Assembly (NCBI GenBank): GCA_047967505.1
Contig: CM106538.1
DNA: 64,000 bases
Origin: Dipteris shenzhenensis
Taxonomy: Eukaryota > Polypodiophyta > Polypodiopsida > Gleicheniales
Reading direction: 5' to 3' (one strand)
A program made the translations under genes and the position numbers. Under the pieces are notes generated by a model that was not told the DNA's origin, did not search any database, and was given only the letters and a program-made list of their open reading frames with translations. This document shows, in pieces, positions 22,931-33,817 of this stretch. Position 1 is the first letter of the stretch, and the number at the start of each line of letters is the position of its first letter.

Positions 22931-23740
22931 TCAATACATTCCATTGATGTCACCTTTTGGCTCATGGCTTGATGATGACTCCACGTAGTTGACTTGTTGG
23001 TGCTTCAATCTGCAATCTTCTTCCTTGTGTCCCAGCTTCTTGCAATGGTGACACTTTGGTTTGTTCTTCAATCTGCAGTCACTTTGATAGTGACCCATCC
23101 TTCCGCAATGGTAGCATTTCACTGATGTTTTACTAAATAGTGCTTGTTCTTCATTATAGCTATTGAGTGTTGATGTCGATGTCGATGTCGATGCCTTCAA
23201 CTCTCTTTCTTTTTCGAGAAGAAATGATACACATTCTTCAAACTTTGGATCTGGCAAATTCTTCAAAGTGGTTGTCAATGCACTATATTCTGCGGGCATG
23301 CTTTTAAGGAGAATTGCAAGTGCATCTTTCTCTCCTACTTTTGCATTTATGCCCTCTAGTTGAGTCATAATGCTTTTGATTTTGTTGACAAATTGTGCCA
23401 TGGATTCATTGAAGCCCATGTGCATACCATAGAATTCAATCTTAAGATGGATTTCTTGGTTTTTGGCTTTTGCACCAAACACTGTGTTCAACTCATCCCA
23501 TGCATCCTTGGCATGATCTTTAGAGTCTATATGATGAATTATGTTTGGACCCAAGTGCAATCCAATGAGTGATAGTGCTGCTTCATCTTTTTCCTTCCAA
23601 GCATCATTTTGTGCAGTGGGTATGTCTTCTTTTACAATCTTCCAAAGCTTTTGGTGCATCAGGAGATATCTCATTTGTGTAGACCATGTGTGAAATCCTT
23701 CCCCGGTGAACTTCTCAACAGTTGGGGTGCGAATTGCCAT
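22931..23740 (-). CDS. gag: Gag polyprotein of a copia-type element (UBN2 family, two zinc knuckles)
   Basis: A 269-residue Gag from ATG at 23740; the frame stays open 11 codons further 5' without an ATG. Gag forms the cytoplasmic virus-like particle that packages element RNA. The N-terminal part reads KFTGEGFHTWSTQMRYLL and LWKIVKED, typical of the UBN2/retrotran_gag_2 fold. About residues 100-190 continue it (SMAQFVNKIKSIMTQLEG, LLKSMPAEY). Two CCHC knuckles follow: CYHCGRMGHYQSDC (about 210-223) and CHHCKKLGHKEEDC (about 230-243), which bind RNA. A Ser-Thr repeat, encoded by repeated GATGTC units at 23175-23196 on the plus strand, precedes them. The frame ends cleanly with TGA or equivalent right before the polypurine region, with no pol fused. 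It appears intact. Confidence 0.93.
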   Translation of the reverse strand: MAIRTPTVEKFTGEGFHTWSTQMRYLLMHQKLWKIVKEDIPTAQNDAWKEKDEAALSLIGLHLGPNIIHHIDSKDHAKDAWDELNTVFGAKAKNQEIHLKIEFYGMHMGFNESMAQFVNKIKSIMTQLEGINAKVGEKDALAILLKSMPAEYSALTTTLKNLPDPKFEECVSFLLEKERELKASTSTSTSTLNSYNEEQALFSKTSVKCYHCGRMGHYQSDCRLKNKPKCHHCKKLGHKEEDCRLKHQQVNYVESSSSHEPKGDINGMY

Positions 23741-25097
23741 TGCAAAGGTCTTACCAGTTGATGATACTTTCAAATCTGGCAGTGTCTAATTGCATACAGA
23801 AAGTCTGAGTTGACAGGCACGTAGAGCTCAAAAAACCGGTTATTTTTCCTTTTTGGAGCATGTGCAAATTCCTCCTGGATTGGAAGTTATGCCTTGTCGA
23901 AGTTTGTGTGAAGAAGAGGGGGCCTTGATGATGTGGCAGAGGCTGTTCACATGCAACTTACAAACTGTGCTTGGCAAGGGTTTACTGTGCTAAGATAGCC
24001 CTATGCCACGTGGCACATTTTTAACCAAACTGAATTAACCCAGAGTTCAAACAAACCTACCTATGGTCCAAGTAACTGCACTTCACCCTACTAATTGAAC
24101 CACCCCTGGCTGTGGTTAAGTTTTATCTTTGCCACATGTCAATTTTTGGGGAACCTTAGGAAACCTTACAAAGAAACTTTGAAGCTGCAGAGAAGATGCA
24201 ACAACGACGATGACGAAGATGCGGGCGCGATGACGTGCCAATGGTGGCGAGATTGAGGTAGAGATGGAGCCGGAGGCAACAACCTTCGCAACAAATGCAG
24301 TGGGTGAAGAAGCAGCAGAAGCAACTGGTCCAAGATCAAGCAGCGAGGCGGAGATGACCAATGATGTTGGGAGATGAAAGAGGTTGAAGCTTCAATAAAG
24401 GCAGAGTGCCGAGACAGCCAGCAGAGGGAGCGCTTCCGTCGGTGCAAAAATCCATTTCCCATTCAGCAGAGGGAGCGCTTCTGTTGGTGCAAGAGTGGAA
24501 GAAGAACAACCGGTGGACGAAGATAGGATAGTCCATTGCATTGTTCTGTAGGCTTGATGGAGGCACCGAGAACAGCAATTGCTGCTACAGTTGGAGAAGG
24601 CTCATGGCAATCCGTCAATGGAGCGATGGAGGAGCGCAAGTCCTCAGCTTTGGCGATGCAAAGGAGCCGAATCCATCAATAGTTGCAAGCTCTCAGCTAT
24701 GGCGATGCAAGCATCTGTATGACTATCTACAGTGCTTAAAGTTACTCAACCGCAACACAGGCATCCAAAACATACGCTTTTGGATGAGCTACAAAAGAAA
24801 AAGAAGGTAGAACTAGACCCAACGGCGGATATACAAAATCAGCGAAGGCTAGAATCCATTGCTTGTGCTATCTCTTCTTCTGCCTCTCGTCTTTGATCCA
24901 AGGAATCATTGGGTGCCTGTGCCAAGGACGAGATGGTGCAGATGCTACAAATTGCTATGGCATGTGTGGCAACAGTGCCCGATCAGAGGCTGAAGATGGC
25001 GTAGTAGATGTTGCTTAAGGGTTGATAGTGGAGGCACATGGAATCTCATAAGCTTGTAGAACACTCACTAATCTACCTAGGTTTGTGGAGCACCTAA
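23741..25097 (-). other. Leader region of the gag-only element
   Basis: A 1.36-kb 5' leader between the primer site and gag. A 50-bp duplication (GCAGAGGGAGCGCTTC, plus strand, at 24420 and 24466) lies within it. Short minus-strand frames (for example 24361-24116) show no family resemblance. The final 200 bp next to gag also occur in the related element near 35900-36110, so they are part of the shared family leader. Confidence 0.7.
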
Positions 25098-25109
25098 GCT
25101 CTGATACCA
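25098..25109 (-). other. Primer binding site, tRNA-iMet type
   Basis: TGGTATCAGAGC on the minus strand, immediately inside the 5' LTR. It is the standard plant copia primer site, complementary to the 3' end of initiator methionine tRNA. Confidence 0.95.
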
Positions 25110-25401
25110 TGTCAAAGTGAGGGATCAAGGGGGATCAAAACACCACAAGAGAGACATAGGATAGCAAACACTCAATCTATTGCAAAACGTGTACTCAACA
25201 ATACATGATAGGCTTCTTATATAGAGAGAGCCTTTAGAATAGTCAAACCATGTGGGATCCTCTCATCCACATCTCTCCTTGTGGATATCCTCAATCCACA
25301 TCTTCACATCTTGTAGTCCACATCCTAGGGTGGCTACTTTAATTCTTTCCTATACCATACCTTAGCCTTTAATTATGTGCTCATGGCACCATATCTCAAC
25401 A
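25110..25401 (-). repeat. 5' LTR of the gag-only element
   Basis: Carries CTATATAA (minus strand, 25224-25217), a TATA box well placed for the retrotransposon promoter. It is identical to the other LTR and shares its first ~200 bp with the LTR family at 33428 and 36542. Confidence 0.95.
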
Positions 25402-25659
25402 TATCTGCACTGCACTTAAATAGGGAGAGAGTTCATTGAGCCCTGCCTTCTCATTCTTCTTTCATATGACCTAATATTTCCACCTCTCACCTTTTGGCTA
25501 AGGTGGGTAGTCTTATTTGTCAACATGTTGGAACTCTAGCAAAGATATGCAAAGATAATGTGCGAGCAATGACTTCTATACATGGAAGTTTAAGAAAGAA
25601 TCACAAATACATGGAAGTTATAAAAAGAATCTATGTGAACTGCTAAACGAATGAATTGT

Positions 25660-26965
25660 AAATAAATCATAAATCCTAAACGAATGAATTGTATGACATT
25701 CATATTGTAATAATAGAAGAAAACCACCACACTGGTGGCAATTAATATCCTAGTGTGCAACTAACCACCATGTTGGTGAGACCACTTTCTTGTATTAGAG
25801 GGGTGGTTAGCCCCTAAATATATATCCAATATTTACTCTTATAAATTTTGAATTGGTTTCATTCAAAATGAAAAAGTGGTTCAAAGGTTGAAGTTGAAAC
25901 CACGAGTGAAAATAAAATAACAGAGTAGCCAAAGCTCCAATATCTCTGAAGAACTTTATATTCATGTAAGGCTTTCAGGACAGTGGCATGACATAGAGCA
26001 TAGTGGGAGCCTTCAGCAACGTACTTTGCAAACTATGGGTTCTTATAATATTGAAGACCTCCCATAGTTCCTCCTGCAATTGATCTATCTTCCTAATGAC
26101 AATCTTGGGTCAATGGTGTGAAACACTAAGTCCCTCCTCCAATTGATCAATATCATGTACGACAATCCTGGGTTGCCGAGGGACCCATTGCAAAATGGCT
26201 CCATCTTTTGTAGGACAATAGGATGAAGAAATGTCATTGCTACTATGGCTTTCCATCTCTGTTCCTTTCTTGTTCCTTCACTAGCTTGTATTGAAGAGCA
26301 TGCAACTTTCAGCGATCTTTTCTACAACATCGCTTCGATCGCTTTGGAAATATTTATAATATTGGATCACTTCAATCACTTTGGAGCTTTGTACAATGTC
26401 AGTTTGATCACTTCGTCTATAATATTGAATATCAGGCAAATAGATATATGTAGATATTTAGAATCTTTCATCTGACATTATGGTCCTTGGCCTATCTTGA
26501 CACTATCTAGACTTAGAGCATTCTCCTGTTGTACTAAGTGCTACCATCATCATAAGGACATACCTTCCTCTCTCATTAGCATTATCGAACTAGTTTATTT
26601 CAAATCTTCAATTCAATTTAATCGAAATCTTTCATCTCACATTATAGTCCTTGGCTTGTCAAAGGACACTATTTAGTCACATAGTTTAGAAAACATCACT
26701 GCAATCACTTTGGAAATATTTTAATATTGGATATATACATATATATATATTAGTATATGTATATATGTATATCTTAACAATTGCACTTACATTAAGAAAT
26801 ATGAAATCCCATAATTAATCCACAAATCCTAAATGAATAAATTGTATGCCATTCATCTTGTGATAATAATAATAATAATAGAAGCAAACCACTACACTGG
26901 TAGCAGTTAATATCCTAGTGTGTAATCAACCACCGCATTGGCGACCACTTATCCTGCACTACCGC
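25660..26965. repeat. Two pairs of direct repeats (about 140 and 180 bp)
   Basis: A 140-bp block containing AATTGTATGACATTCAT and CACTGGTGGCAATTAATATC lies at 25660-25797 and again, diverged, at 26812-26960. Between them GATCGCTTTGGAAATATTT and TTTCATCTGACATTATGGTCC recur in order at 26330-26500 and 26630-26740. A TATATA/TATG microsatellite occupies 26730-26775. I could not fit them to an LTR pair. Confidence 0.6.
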
Positions 26966-27143
26966 CATGCTATCTTAAAATTGTTGCAAAGTGCTATACA
27001 TAAAGCAACCAATCAATTCTATACTAAAACAAATCGCATTGTTGCAATGTCTTATCCAAAAATAGATACATTGCCCAAGTAAACTTTGGAGAAAAATAGA
27101 TTACATACAAATTACATAGATTGCATCTCAAAGACTCCTTTCC

Positions 27144-27490
27144 TTTAGGGCATTGGTTCCACATTGCTTTGAGTAGGTCACCTTTTTGAGCTCCTTGATT
27201 GCAAACTTGGCCCTCCTTGCTCCTTTCTTGAAGGGGGTTGGTTCCTCCTTTCTGGGAATGGTTCCACATTGCTTTAAGTAGGTCACATTTTTTAGCTCCT
27301 TAATTGCAGGCTCGACACTCCTTGCTTCTTTCCTTGCTCCTTTCTTAAAGTGGGTTGGTTCTTCCCTTTAGGGGCCCGGCCCCTCCCTTCATGTTGCTTC
27401 ATCTTTCCTTGCTTTGAGCTCCTTGATTGCAGACTTCACCCTTCTTGCTCCTTTCTTGAAGTGGGTTGGTTCCTCCCTTGAGGCTCCTTT
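27144..27490. repeat. Three degenerate ~115-bp tandem units
   Basis: GGTTCCACATTGCTTTGAGTAGGTCAC, GAGCTCCTTGATTGCA and CTTGCTCCTTTCTTGAAG recur in order from about 27145, 27258 and 27375. Adjacent to the coiled-coil pseudogene and perhaps part of its former 3' end. Confidence 0.75.
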
Positions 27491-27869
27491 TCTTTGTAGT
27501 CACGCTCGAGCTTTGGCTTCTTCAATCCAAGCTCCTTGTCTTTTACAATTTTTGCTCAAATGGCAAATTGAGCTATAGCATCTACTTCCTCACTGTGGAT
27601 AGCTATAATAGGCAAGCACATTTTATCTCTATACATGACCTAGGAAGTGGCACATTACATACTCTACATAGATAGCATGCATGCACAAACATCCCAAAGG
27701 CAAAAATGTGCATGTGGTGGGAGCACGTACGCGATCGGATCATGAAGTCATCTATGATGGAGATATGGTAGACCATGCATTTTGGATCCTGCTACATAAC
27801 AAGATAGGCATCTGATCTAACTATTGTGGCCATCAATACCATAGTCTAATTCTATACATGAAGAAGTTG

Positions 27870-29433
27870 ATTCTTGATTCTTTCCTCCCTCATCCTAAGG
27901 CTACGGATGTTCTCCTTCATCTCCTCCACTATTTGCTCACTCCGTGCAACAACTTCATTTGATTCTCTCAGCATCTCTTTGAAGCTGCTTAAATTTCTCA
28001 ATAGCATCAACATGGACCGTTTCCAAGACTTCCAGTCTAGTTTGGAAATCTCTCATGATGACGGACTTGTTTTCAAAACTTTTGAAAGCCACTGCAAGCT
28101 CGTGCACAACCCTATCATAATCTTGTTGTAGGGTCTTGTAGCTTAATTTTTGAACTTGCAAAAGTGGTTCTAGATAGATAACAACCCCTATTGTGGCTAC
28201 TGCAACTTGCTCCACCATGGTTGCTCTCTGCATCCTTCCTAGCCTAGAGAGCTACCTCATTGTCTTCTCCACTGTGGCTTCTCTCTACCCCATCCTTCTT
28301 GGCCTTGAAGCTCTCTCGTAGCTCCTACATCACGCTCTAGTTTCTACATTCTCCCTTTTCAGTTCCTCCATCGTTTGGTCTTTTTCAATGTTCAATGTAA
28401 TCTGCATGTTGCAGAGTGGTTTGTAAAGAGCCTCCTTTTTGGCTCTCTGCTCTTCAAGATGCTTTTGCATTGTTGCGAGCTCCTTCTTCACGATGTCCCC
28501 ATCCATTCTAATGTTTTCAAGGCTATCTTGGAGCTCCTTGATTCTTCTTCTCTTCTATGCCTTTGCATGTTGACCATTTTTGTAGTGGCCTTAGCTTGCT
28601 CTCCTACTTGTGCAAGGCACTTGCTTCTGCCTCCTCTACCTTGGCTTCTACACCCTCTCTAAGAATTTTCTCAAATTGCATTGCCTTTGCTGCATTGGTG
28701 GCTTTCTCTTGTAGAAAAGTCACCTTTTGAGACATCTTCTTATCGTATTGCTCAAAAATACCTTTGAGGGTAGGTGTCATCAAGTGCATTGCAACTCCAA
28801 TAGACTAAGCTGACAATTTGATTTGCCATCCATGCAATTCTTTAAGTTGGTTATCCCGGTCTTGGAGATCATTCTTGAGAAAGAGACATCATGTCCTTTC
28901 AATTGCTCTACTATTGCTTGAACCTACCAGAATGTCATGGTTCCTCTCGTATCAAGAAAGAAGTACATTGTCTTCTTCAGCACATCCTGGAGGTCTATTG
29001 GTAGGCTAGAAAGCTTGACTCCACCATCTTTACTAATCTAAGCATTGGGGTATACATCTAGAATATCCTATCTCTTCCACTACTTCTCCAATAAGTGTGC
29101 TTGCAAATTGCCTCTAGGAATGCTTATTGCATTTTCAATCATGCTTTCAGTGATGGTAATCTTCTAACCTTGACAGACTATTTGTCCCTCCTTCACGTTC
29201 ACCTCCTATACCAACCTGATGAAGCTGCTGCTACTGAGAGCATCCAAATTGAGCTTATGAAGAGCGAGTGAGGAGCTCCCATATGTCACAATTTCAAGAT
29301 CAATGGAGAAGAGGCTCTTGCATTGTGCTATAGAGAGGGAGCTCCAAGCCTGTGCAGAGGGGGAGGAAAGGTTATGTGAAAAGCTCCCGAATTGTGCAAA
29401 AAAGATTATGTGAGGAGCTTTCAAATTGTGCAA
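27870..29433 (-). pseudogene. Coiled-coil protein pseudogene with repeated TAG stops
   Basis: From 29433 one minus-strand frame stays coherent for about 510 bp (SSLALHKLNLDALSSSSFIR, ITITESMIENAISIPRG, SLPIDLQDVLKKTMYFFLD). It is broken by TAG codons at 29208, 29166, 29082, 29070, 29040 and 28926 (first base on the minus strand), with no TAA or TGA. After a shift near 28880 it continues as MHLMTPTLKGIFEQYDKKMS and a Lys/Glu/Ala-rich coiled coil (LREGVEAKVEEAEASALHK), again bounded by TAG at 28807 and 28606. Further shifts lead to VVHELAVAFKSFENKSV near 28080. I do not recognise the family. Heptad-like spacing suggests a long coiled coil, and the dense repeats nearby suggest a transposon-borne or multi-copy gene. 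Confidence 0.6.
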
Positions 29434-29491
29434 ACATGTTTTGGAAGTGGAGGGGGATCCATTATGAGAGGCGATAGAAGTGGCAGGAAGA

Positions 29492-29745
29492 GTGCAAGGG
29501 AGAAAGAAACAATTGAGAGGGATACAAGATGAAACAGTGAAGGAAATGGAATAGTGGAGGCTTAAGTTTGCAGTCCGAGTGCAAGGGAGACAAAAATGAT
29601 CGAGAGGGATAGATGATGAAACAATGAAGGGAATGGAATAGTGGAGGCTTAAGTTTGTAGCCCGACTGCAAGGGAGAAAGAAATGGTTGAGATGGATATC
29701 AGACGAAATAGTGAAGGGAATGGAACTATCAAGGTGAGAGCCACC
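29492..29745. repeat. Three tandem copies of an 87-bp unit
   Basis: GTGCAAGGGAGA (or CTGCAAGGGAGA) opens units at 29492, 29579 and 29666, each containing GAATAGTGGAGGCTTAAGTT or a close variant. Confidence 0.92.
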
Positions 29746-29749
29746 ACGA

Positions 29750-30610
29750 CGGTTGGCCTGACTTTTGATTAATTCAACTACCTTGCATGGTAATTAGTGA
29801 TTAGAGGTGATTTGGATTCATAATTTTTTTCCATGGTAATTAATGCCACCTTCCATCGGTGGTGGCATGGCTAAGATTCCACCAAAGTGGCATCTAAGAT
29901 TACCAGCCATGTCTGTGGTGGTGGCTAAGATTTCACCAAGCTCACAGTTAATTACTAGCCACCATAGTGGCCCGCAATTACTCACTTGTTGTGAGTTACC
30001 ACTACTAGGCCAATTACCACCACCGAGCTTGCATGATCAGTAGAGTGCAGTTAATTACTAGTCACTAGGCTTGCATGCTTAGTAAAGTGCATGGTAATGG
30101 GCTTGCATGATTAGTAGAGTGCAATTAATGACCAGTCATTGGGATTTCATGCTCAGTAGAGTGCATGGTAATGGTTGGTTAGAGGTGATTAGGCTTCATG
30201 ATTAACATTTATGGTAATTATTGCCACCTTCTGCCACCGGTGGTGGTGAATCTGAGGTGGCATCTAAGATGACCAACCACGTCTGTGGTGGTGGCTAAGA
30301 TTCCATCAAGCTGGCAGTTAATTACCATCCACACTGCAGTGGCCTACAATTACTCATCTGCCAGTTACCACCATCAAGCTTGCATGATTAGTAGAGTGTA
30401 GTTAATTACTAGTCAGCGGGCTTGCATGCTCAGTAGAGTGCACATAATTACGATAGTTAATTACCAATTAATTACCAAGACGGTGGCATATGCTTCATGA
30501 TTACTAGCCATGTCATAAATAATTGCCACTATCATTAGTGGTGGTGAGGTGGCATCTAAGATTCCATCAGGCTAGTAGTTAATTACCAGTCCCACCGTGG
30601 GCTTGCAATT
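29750..30610. repeat. Degenerate repeats of TAATTACCA/GGTGGTGG words, ~450-bp period
   Basis: The order TTATTGCCACCTT, GGTGGTGG, TAAGATTCCACCAAG, CAGTTAATTACCA, GGCCTGCAATTACTCA and GCTTGCATG(A/C)T(T/C)AGTAGAGTG occurs at 29840-30180 and again at 30220-30450, with a shorter third pass to 30600. Confidence 0.75.
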
Positions 30611-30975
30611 AAAATGGCTCATGATTAAATTTGGATGGCACCCTCCTCGGATCTTGATTAATTAAGGCGGTGGTTTAAAATGGCTCATGATTATTTGGAT
30701 GGCACATCGGGCCTCCAAGTGAAAAGGGAGAAGAAGAAGATTATCCCCGATGGCTCGAACTTTGATTAATATAAGGTCCGTGGCATTTGGCATTTTGGCT
30801 ACTTTACTTAAAAAGGGCTCATGATTATTTGGATGGCACACTCCTCAGGATTTTAATTCATTAAGGCAATGGTTTAAAATGTCTCATGATTATCTAGATG
30901 ACACATCGGGCCTCCAGGTCAAAAGGGAGAAGAAGAAAATGATCCCCGGTGGCTCCAGTCACCACGATGGCTCAA
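30611..30975. repeat. Direct duplication of a 200-bp unit
   Basis: AAAATGGCTCATGATTA, GGATGGCACNCTCCTC, ACATCGGGCCTCCA and AAAAGGGAGAAGAAG recur in the same order starting at 30611 and 30811, with about 10% divergence. Confidence 0.88.
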
Positions 30976-31680
30976 ACTTTATAATATAGGCATTTGGCAT
31001 TTGGCATTTGGCTACTTTGCTCTCATCCGCCCTTGCTCTGCTACTTTGCTCCATTCACCCTCCTCTAGCTCTCTTCCACCCCTGCTCCACTTTGCTCTAG
31101 ATTCCCTCCGCCAACTCTCATCCACTCATCTATTCGCCTACTCATCCGCTCCATTGCTCACCCACTCTTTTCACCATGCATGTTTTACTGCTATCACCCC
31201 TCAATGCAACGTGATCCAAATCTTATATGACTTCTTGTAGTAGGTCATTGTGCTGCACTCGTTAGGACTTGAAATGCTCGCTCTTGTGGAATCTCTTCAT
31301 TTCCTTGTCGATTCCCCCGACATCTGTATGTCACCACCTTAGATGGCATGCACACCTCTGGCCTCTATATGGTTGTGATGTATGGATTCTCGGGAGATGT
31401 TGACAAAGTGCTATGGATTTTTACAGTAGAGTACTTGCTAGGGGGACCGTAGTATGAGAGGAGCATTTGTGCAATGTGCATGCCTCTCCATCATCTCCTC
31501 CACCGACTCCCCAAAAGATTCAAATGCAGCAAGTTGGGCTGGCGCAGCAATACTGAGTTGTAAAATTTTTCTCTTGCTATTAGCAATTGGCAATACTGAG
31601 TTGTACAAATATCCTCTTGCTCAATGAGGTTCATAACCACTTAGCAAAAGCAAGATGTAATATTTTGGCCTTTAAGTCTC
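30976..31680. other. Non-coding, nothing recognised
   Basis: A Ser/Leu-rich 79-codon plus frame (31001-31240) is driven by CTC-rich composition. Confidence 0.4.
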
Positions 31681-31990
31681 TCAGAAATCTTTTGGCTCAC
31701 TAGATGTAATCTTTTGGTCTTTAAGGCTCTCAACAATTGCTGAGTTTTGACAAATGTAATCTCTTTGTTCAATTCGAGGCTCTCAGTATAAACTTTTGTT
31801 CATTTTTATATAAACCACTCAACAATGGCTGAGTGGTTATGCTCACTAGATTTAATCTTTTGGCCTCTAAGGCTCTCAGCAATTGCTAAGTTTTTATAAA
31901 TGTAAGATCTTTTGTTTAATTTTTGCTCTCAGTATAAATTGTTGTTAATTTTTACATAACCCATTATTGATGTAGATGTAATCTCTTTTG
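31681..31990. repeat. Two degenerate ~155-bp tandem units
   Basis: CACTAGATGTAATCTTTTGG, GGCTCTCAGCAATTGCT and GCTCTCAGTATAAA recur in order from 31696 and 31843. Confidence 0.8.
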
Positions 31991-32233
31991 CTCGATTTTT
32001 ACTTAATAAATTGTGGTTGATTATTTGGATGGCACCACTTGGCCTCTAGTCACCATGGTGGCTTGGAATTCTTTTGCCCTCATTTAGGACTTATTGCAAC
32101 AAGGACTAAATTACCGGTAAAGTAGGACTACATTTTCCTTAGTTTAGGACCAAAGTAGAGCTAAAATAGCTTCAACAATCCATTACAGTGGTTGCATGGA
32201 GATACATCTAGAATTATACAATTAAACTTTTAG

Positions 32234-32458
32234 AAAATGCAATTGACAATATGGCCCTTGAGGGGTCCTCTCTAGGGGCAAGGGCATGCATTATACAATA
32301 TCTAAGATGCCACTGGACAAATATGGCATCTTTAGGGACAAGGGCCATATCGATAGCCATATCTATCCAGTGGCATCCTAGATATTGTATGATGCATGTT
32401 GATATGGACCTTGCCCCTAGAGGGAACCCCTCAAGGGCCATATTGACAATTGAATTTT
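32234..32458. repeat. Near-perfect ~210-bp hairpin (MITE or MIR-like foldback)
   Basis: The arm at 32240-32327, starting CAATTGACAATATGGCCC, is almost the exact reverse complement of 32356-32451, with a loop of about 28 bases. Stem matches include TTGAGGGGT, TCTAGGGGCAAGG, ATACAATATCTA and ATGCCACTGGA. Because the arms pair in the same codon register, both strands show a similar short frame, which is an artefact. Pairing this clean implies a young inverted duplication or MITE. A transcript would fold into a long hairpin able to feed small-RNA processing. Confidence 0.85.
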
Positions 32459-32517
32459 CCTTGGTTGCATAAGGAAATACATTTTCCTTGGTGCACTAAT
32501 ATATAACTCCAAGAACT

Positions 32518-32620
32518 AGCACGGTGGTTGTCATAGATCTCCTTCTATTTGCCAGCATGGTGGTCATCATAGATCTCCTTCTATTTGCCAGCATGGTGGT
32601 CATCATAGATCTCCTTCTAT
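32518..32620. repeat. Three tandem copies of a 36-bp unit
   Basis: AGCATGGTGGTCATCATAGA (36-bp unit ending in TATTTGCC) at 32518, 32554 and 32590. The last two are nearly identical. Confidence 0.96.
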
Positions 32621-32649
32621 AATAAGTAAAAATAGGTAACTCCATAACT

Positions 32650-33110
32650 CCAAGAACCGGCGTGGTGGTTGCTCCAAGCTAACCTTGAATTTTCTTGATT
32701 TGCATGGGCATGCTACCCAGTATTGATAGGTGGCAAAGTTGCTGCAAAAGGCTAGGCAATGATAGGTGGTCAGGCTAAAGACAATGCTACATAAAGCAGG
32801 GCAGAGCTGTCATGTGTTGCGCTCTGCAATGTTCAAAATGATAGATTGCATCTCATTATCATGCCAAGAACTAGTGCAATGGTCACTCCAAGCCGAATTT
32901 TCATGATATGCATGGATATGCTTCCTGGTGATAGGTGGCAAAACTAGGGCAAAAGGATGCACAATGATAGATGGTTTGCACTGTGCAAAGCAATGCAGAG
33001 ATGCACGATGTAGTCATTCCAAAGACTAGGCTATGCAAAGCAGGGCAAAGCTACCATATGTCCAACTCTATGGCGTTCAGAGTAAATAAATTGTGTCGCA
33101 TTATTACTCC
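32650..33110. repeat. Direct duplication of a ~220-bp unit
   Basis: TGGTNNCTCCAAGC, TTGCATGG, TGATAGGTGGCAAA, AAAGCAGGGCA and TTCAGANTAAAT-type words recur in order from about 32656 and 32876, with roughly 20% divergence. Confidence 0.75.
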
Positions 33111-33427
33111 AGTGCGACATCATGATGTTGGGAAAATTTTCAACGAGAGCACGGGTATGTCCCAAATTCAAAATCTCATCGAAGAGTGCATCGCATCACG
33201 GCCCCAAAAATGGCCTCAAAAATAGTTTCACGATTGGCTATACCCAAGCAAATGTTGACCCTAGTGCAAGTGTACCAATTGAGGTTTCCCATAATGCATT
33301 ATGTTGGGGGGGGCTTAGGGGTAGGGAATAGAGAGAGGGGAGGTGGGGATGTATAGAAAGGGGAGGGAGTAGGGAGTCATGTGGAGGTGGAAGGTGGTCA
33401 TGGTGGTCACTCGGGGAGGGGGAGGAG

Positions 33428-33817
33428 TGTTGAGATATGGTGCCATGTGCACATAGATTGAAGGAAAAGGTATGGTATAGGAAAGAATTAAAGTAGCCAC
33501 CCTAGGATGTGGACTACATGATGTGGAGATGTGGATCAAGGATATCCACAAGGAGAGATGTGGATCAAAGGATTCCACAAGTGTTGACTATTCTAAGGGC
33601 ACTCTCTATATAAGAGGCCTATCATGTATTGTTGAGTAGAGAAATGCACAATCACTCAAGATTCTATTTATGAGTCCAAGCTAATCTATCTTGGAACCTA
33701 ATTGATTTGAGGTACATGTCATGAGCACTCTCTTCATCATGTCTCCACATAGGTTCCATCCACCTAAGAGCCCACCTTAGAGAGCTCCATCGATCCTGAG
33801 GCACTCCAGTTTTGTCA
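33428..33817 (+). repeat. 5' LTR of the gag-deleted element
   Basis: 390 bp with TATA box CTATATAA at 33606-33613. The first ~200 bp match the LTR of the 22.4-25.4 kb element; the downstream part is unrelated, so the two LTR types share U3 but not R/U5. Confidence 0.92.

Larger units (their letters stand above)
22427..25401 (-). mobile_element. Complete gag-only Ty1/copia-type LTR element (TR-GAG-like)
   Basis: A 2975-bp element on the minus strand with 292-bp LTRs at 25110-25401 (5') and 22427-22718 (3'). The LTRs begin TGTTGAGATATGG and end TTTGACA. I compared both base by base and found no difference. A 5-bp target duplication TATCT flanks it (22422-22426 and 25402-25406). The primer site TGGTATCAGAGC directly follows the 5' LTR (25109-25098) and pairs with initiator Met-tRNA. 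The polypurine tract AAGGGGAGG precedes the 3' LTR. The interior encodes Gag only: protease, integrase, reverse transcriptase and RNase H are absent, so it must move with enzymes from another copy. Identical LTRs mean very recent insertion. Confidence 0.96.

Noticed and set aside
23163-23572. Plus-strand frames inside the gag region
   Set aside because: Antisense to the intact gag gene, with Val-Asp repeats from the Ser-Thr codons.
32214-32472. Two opposing frames with nearly the same peptide
   Set aside because: Produced by the perfect inverted repeat reading in the same register on both strands.
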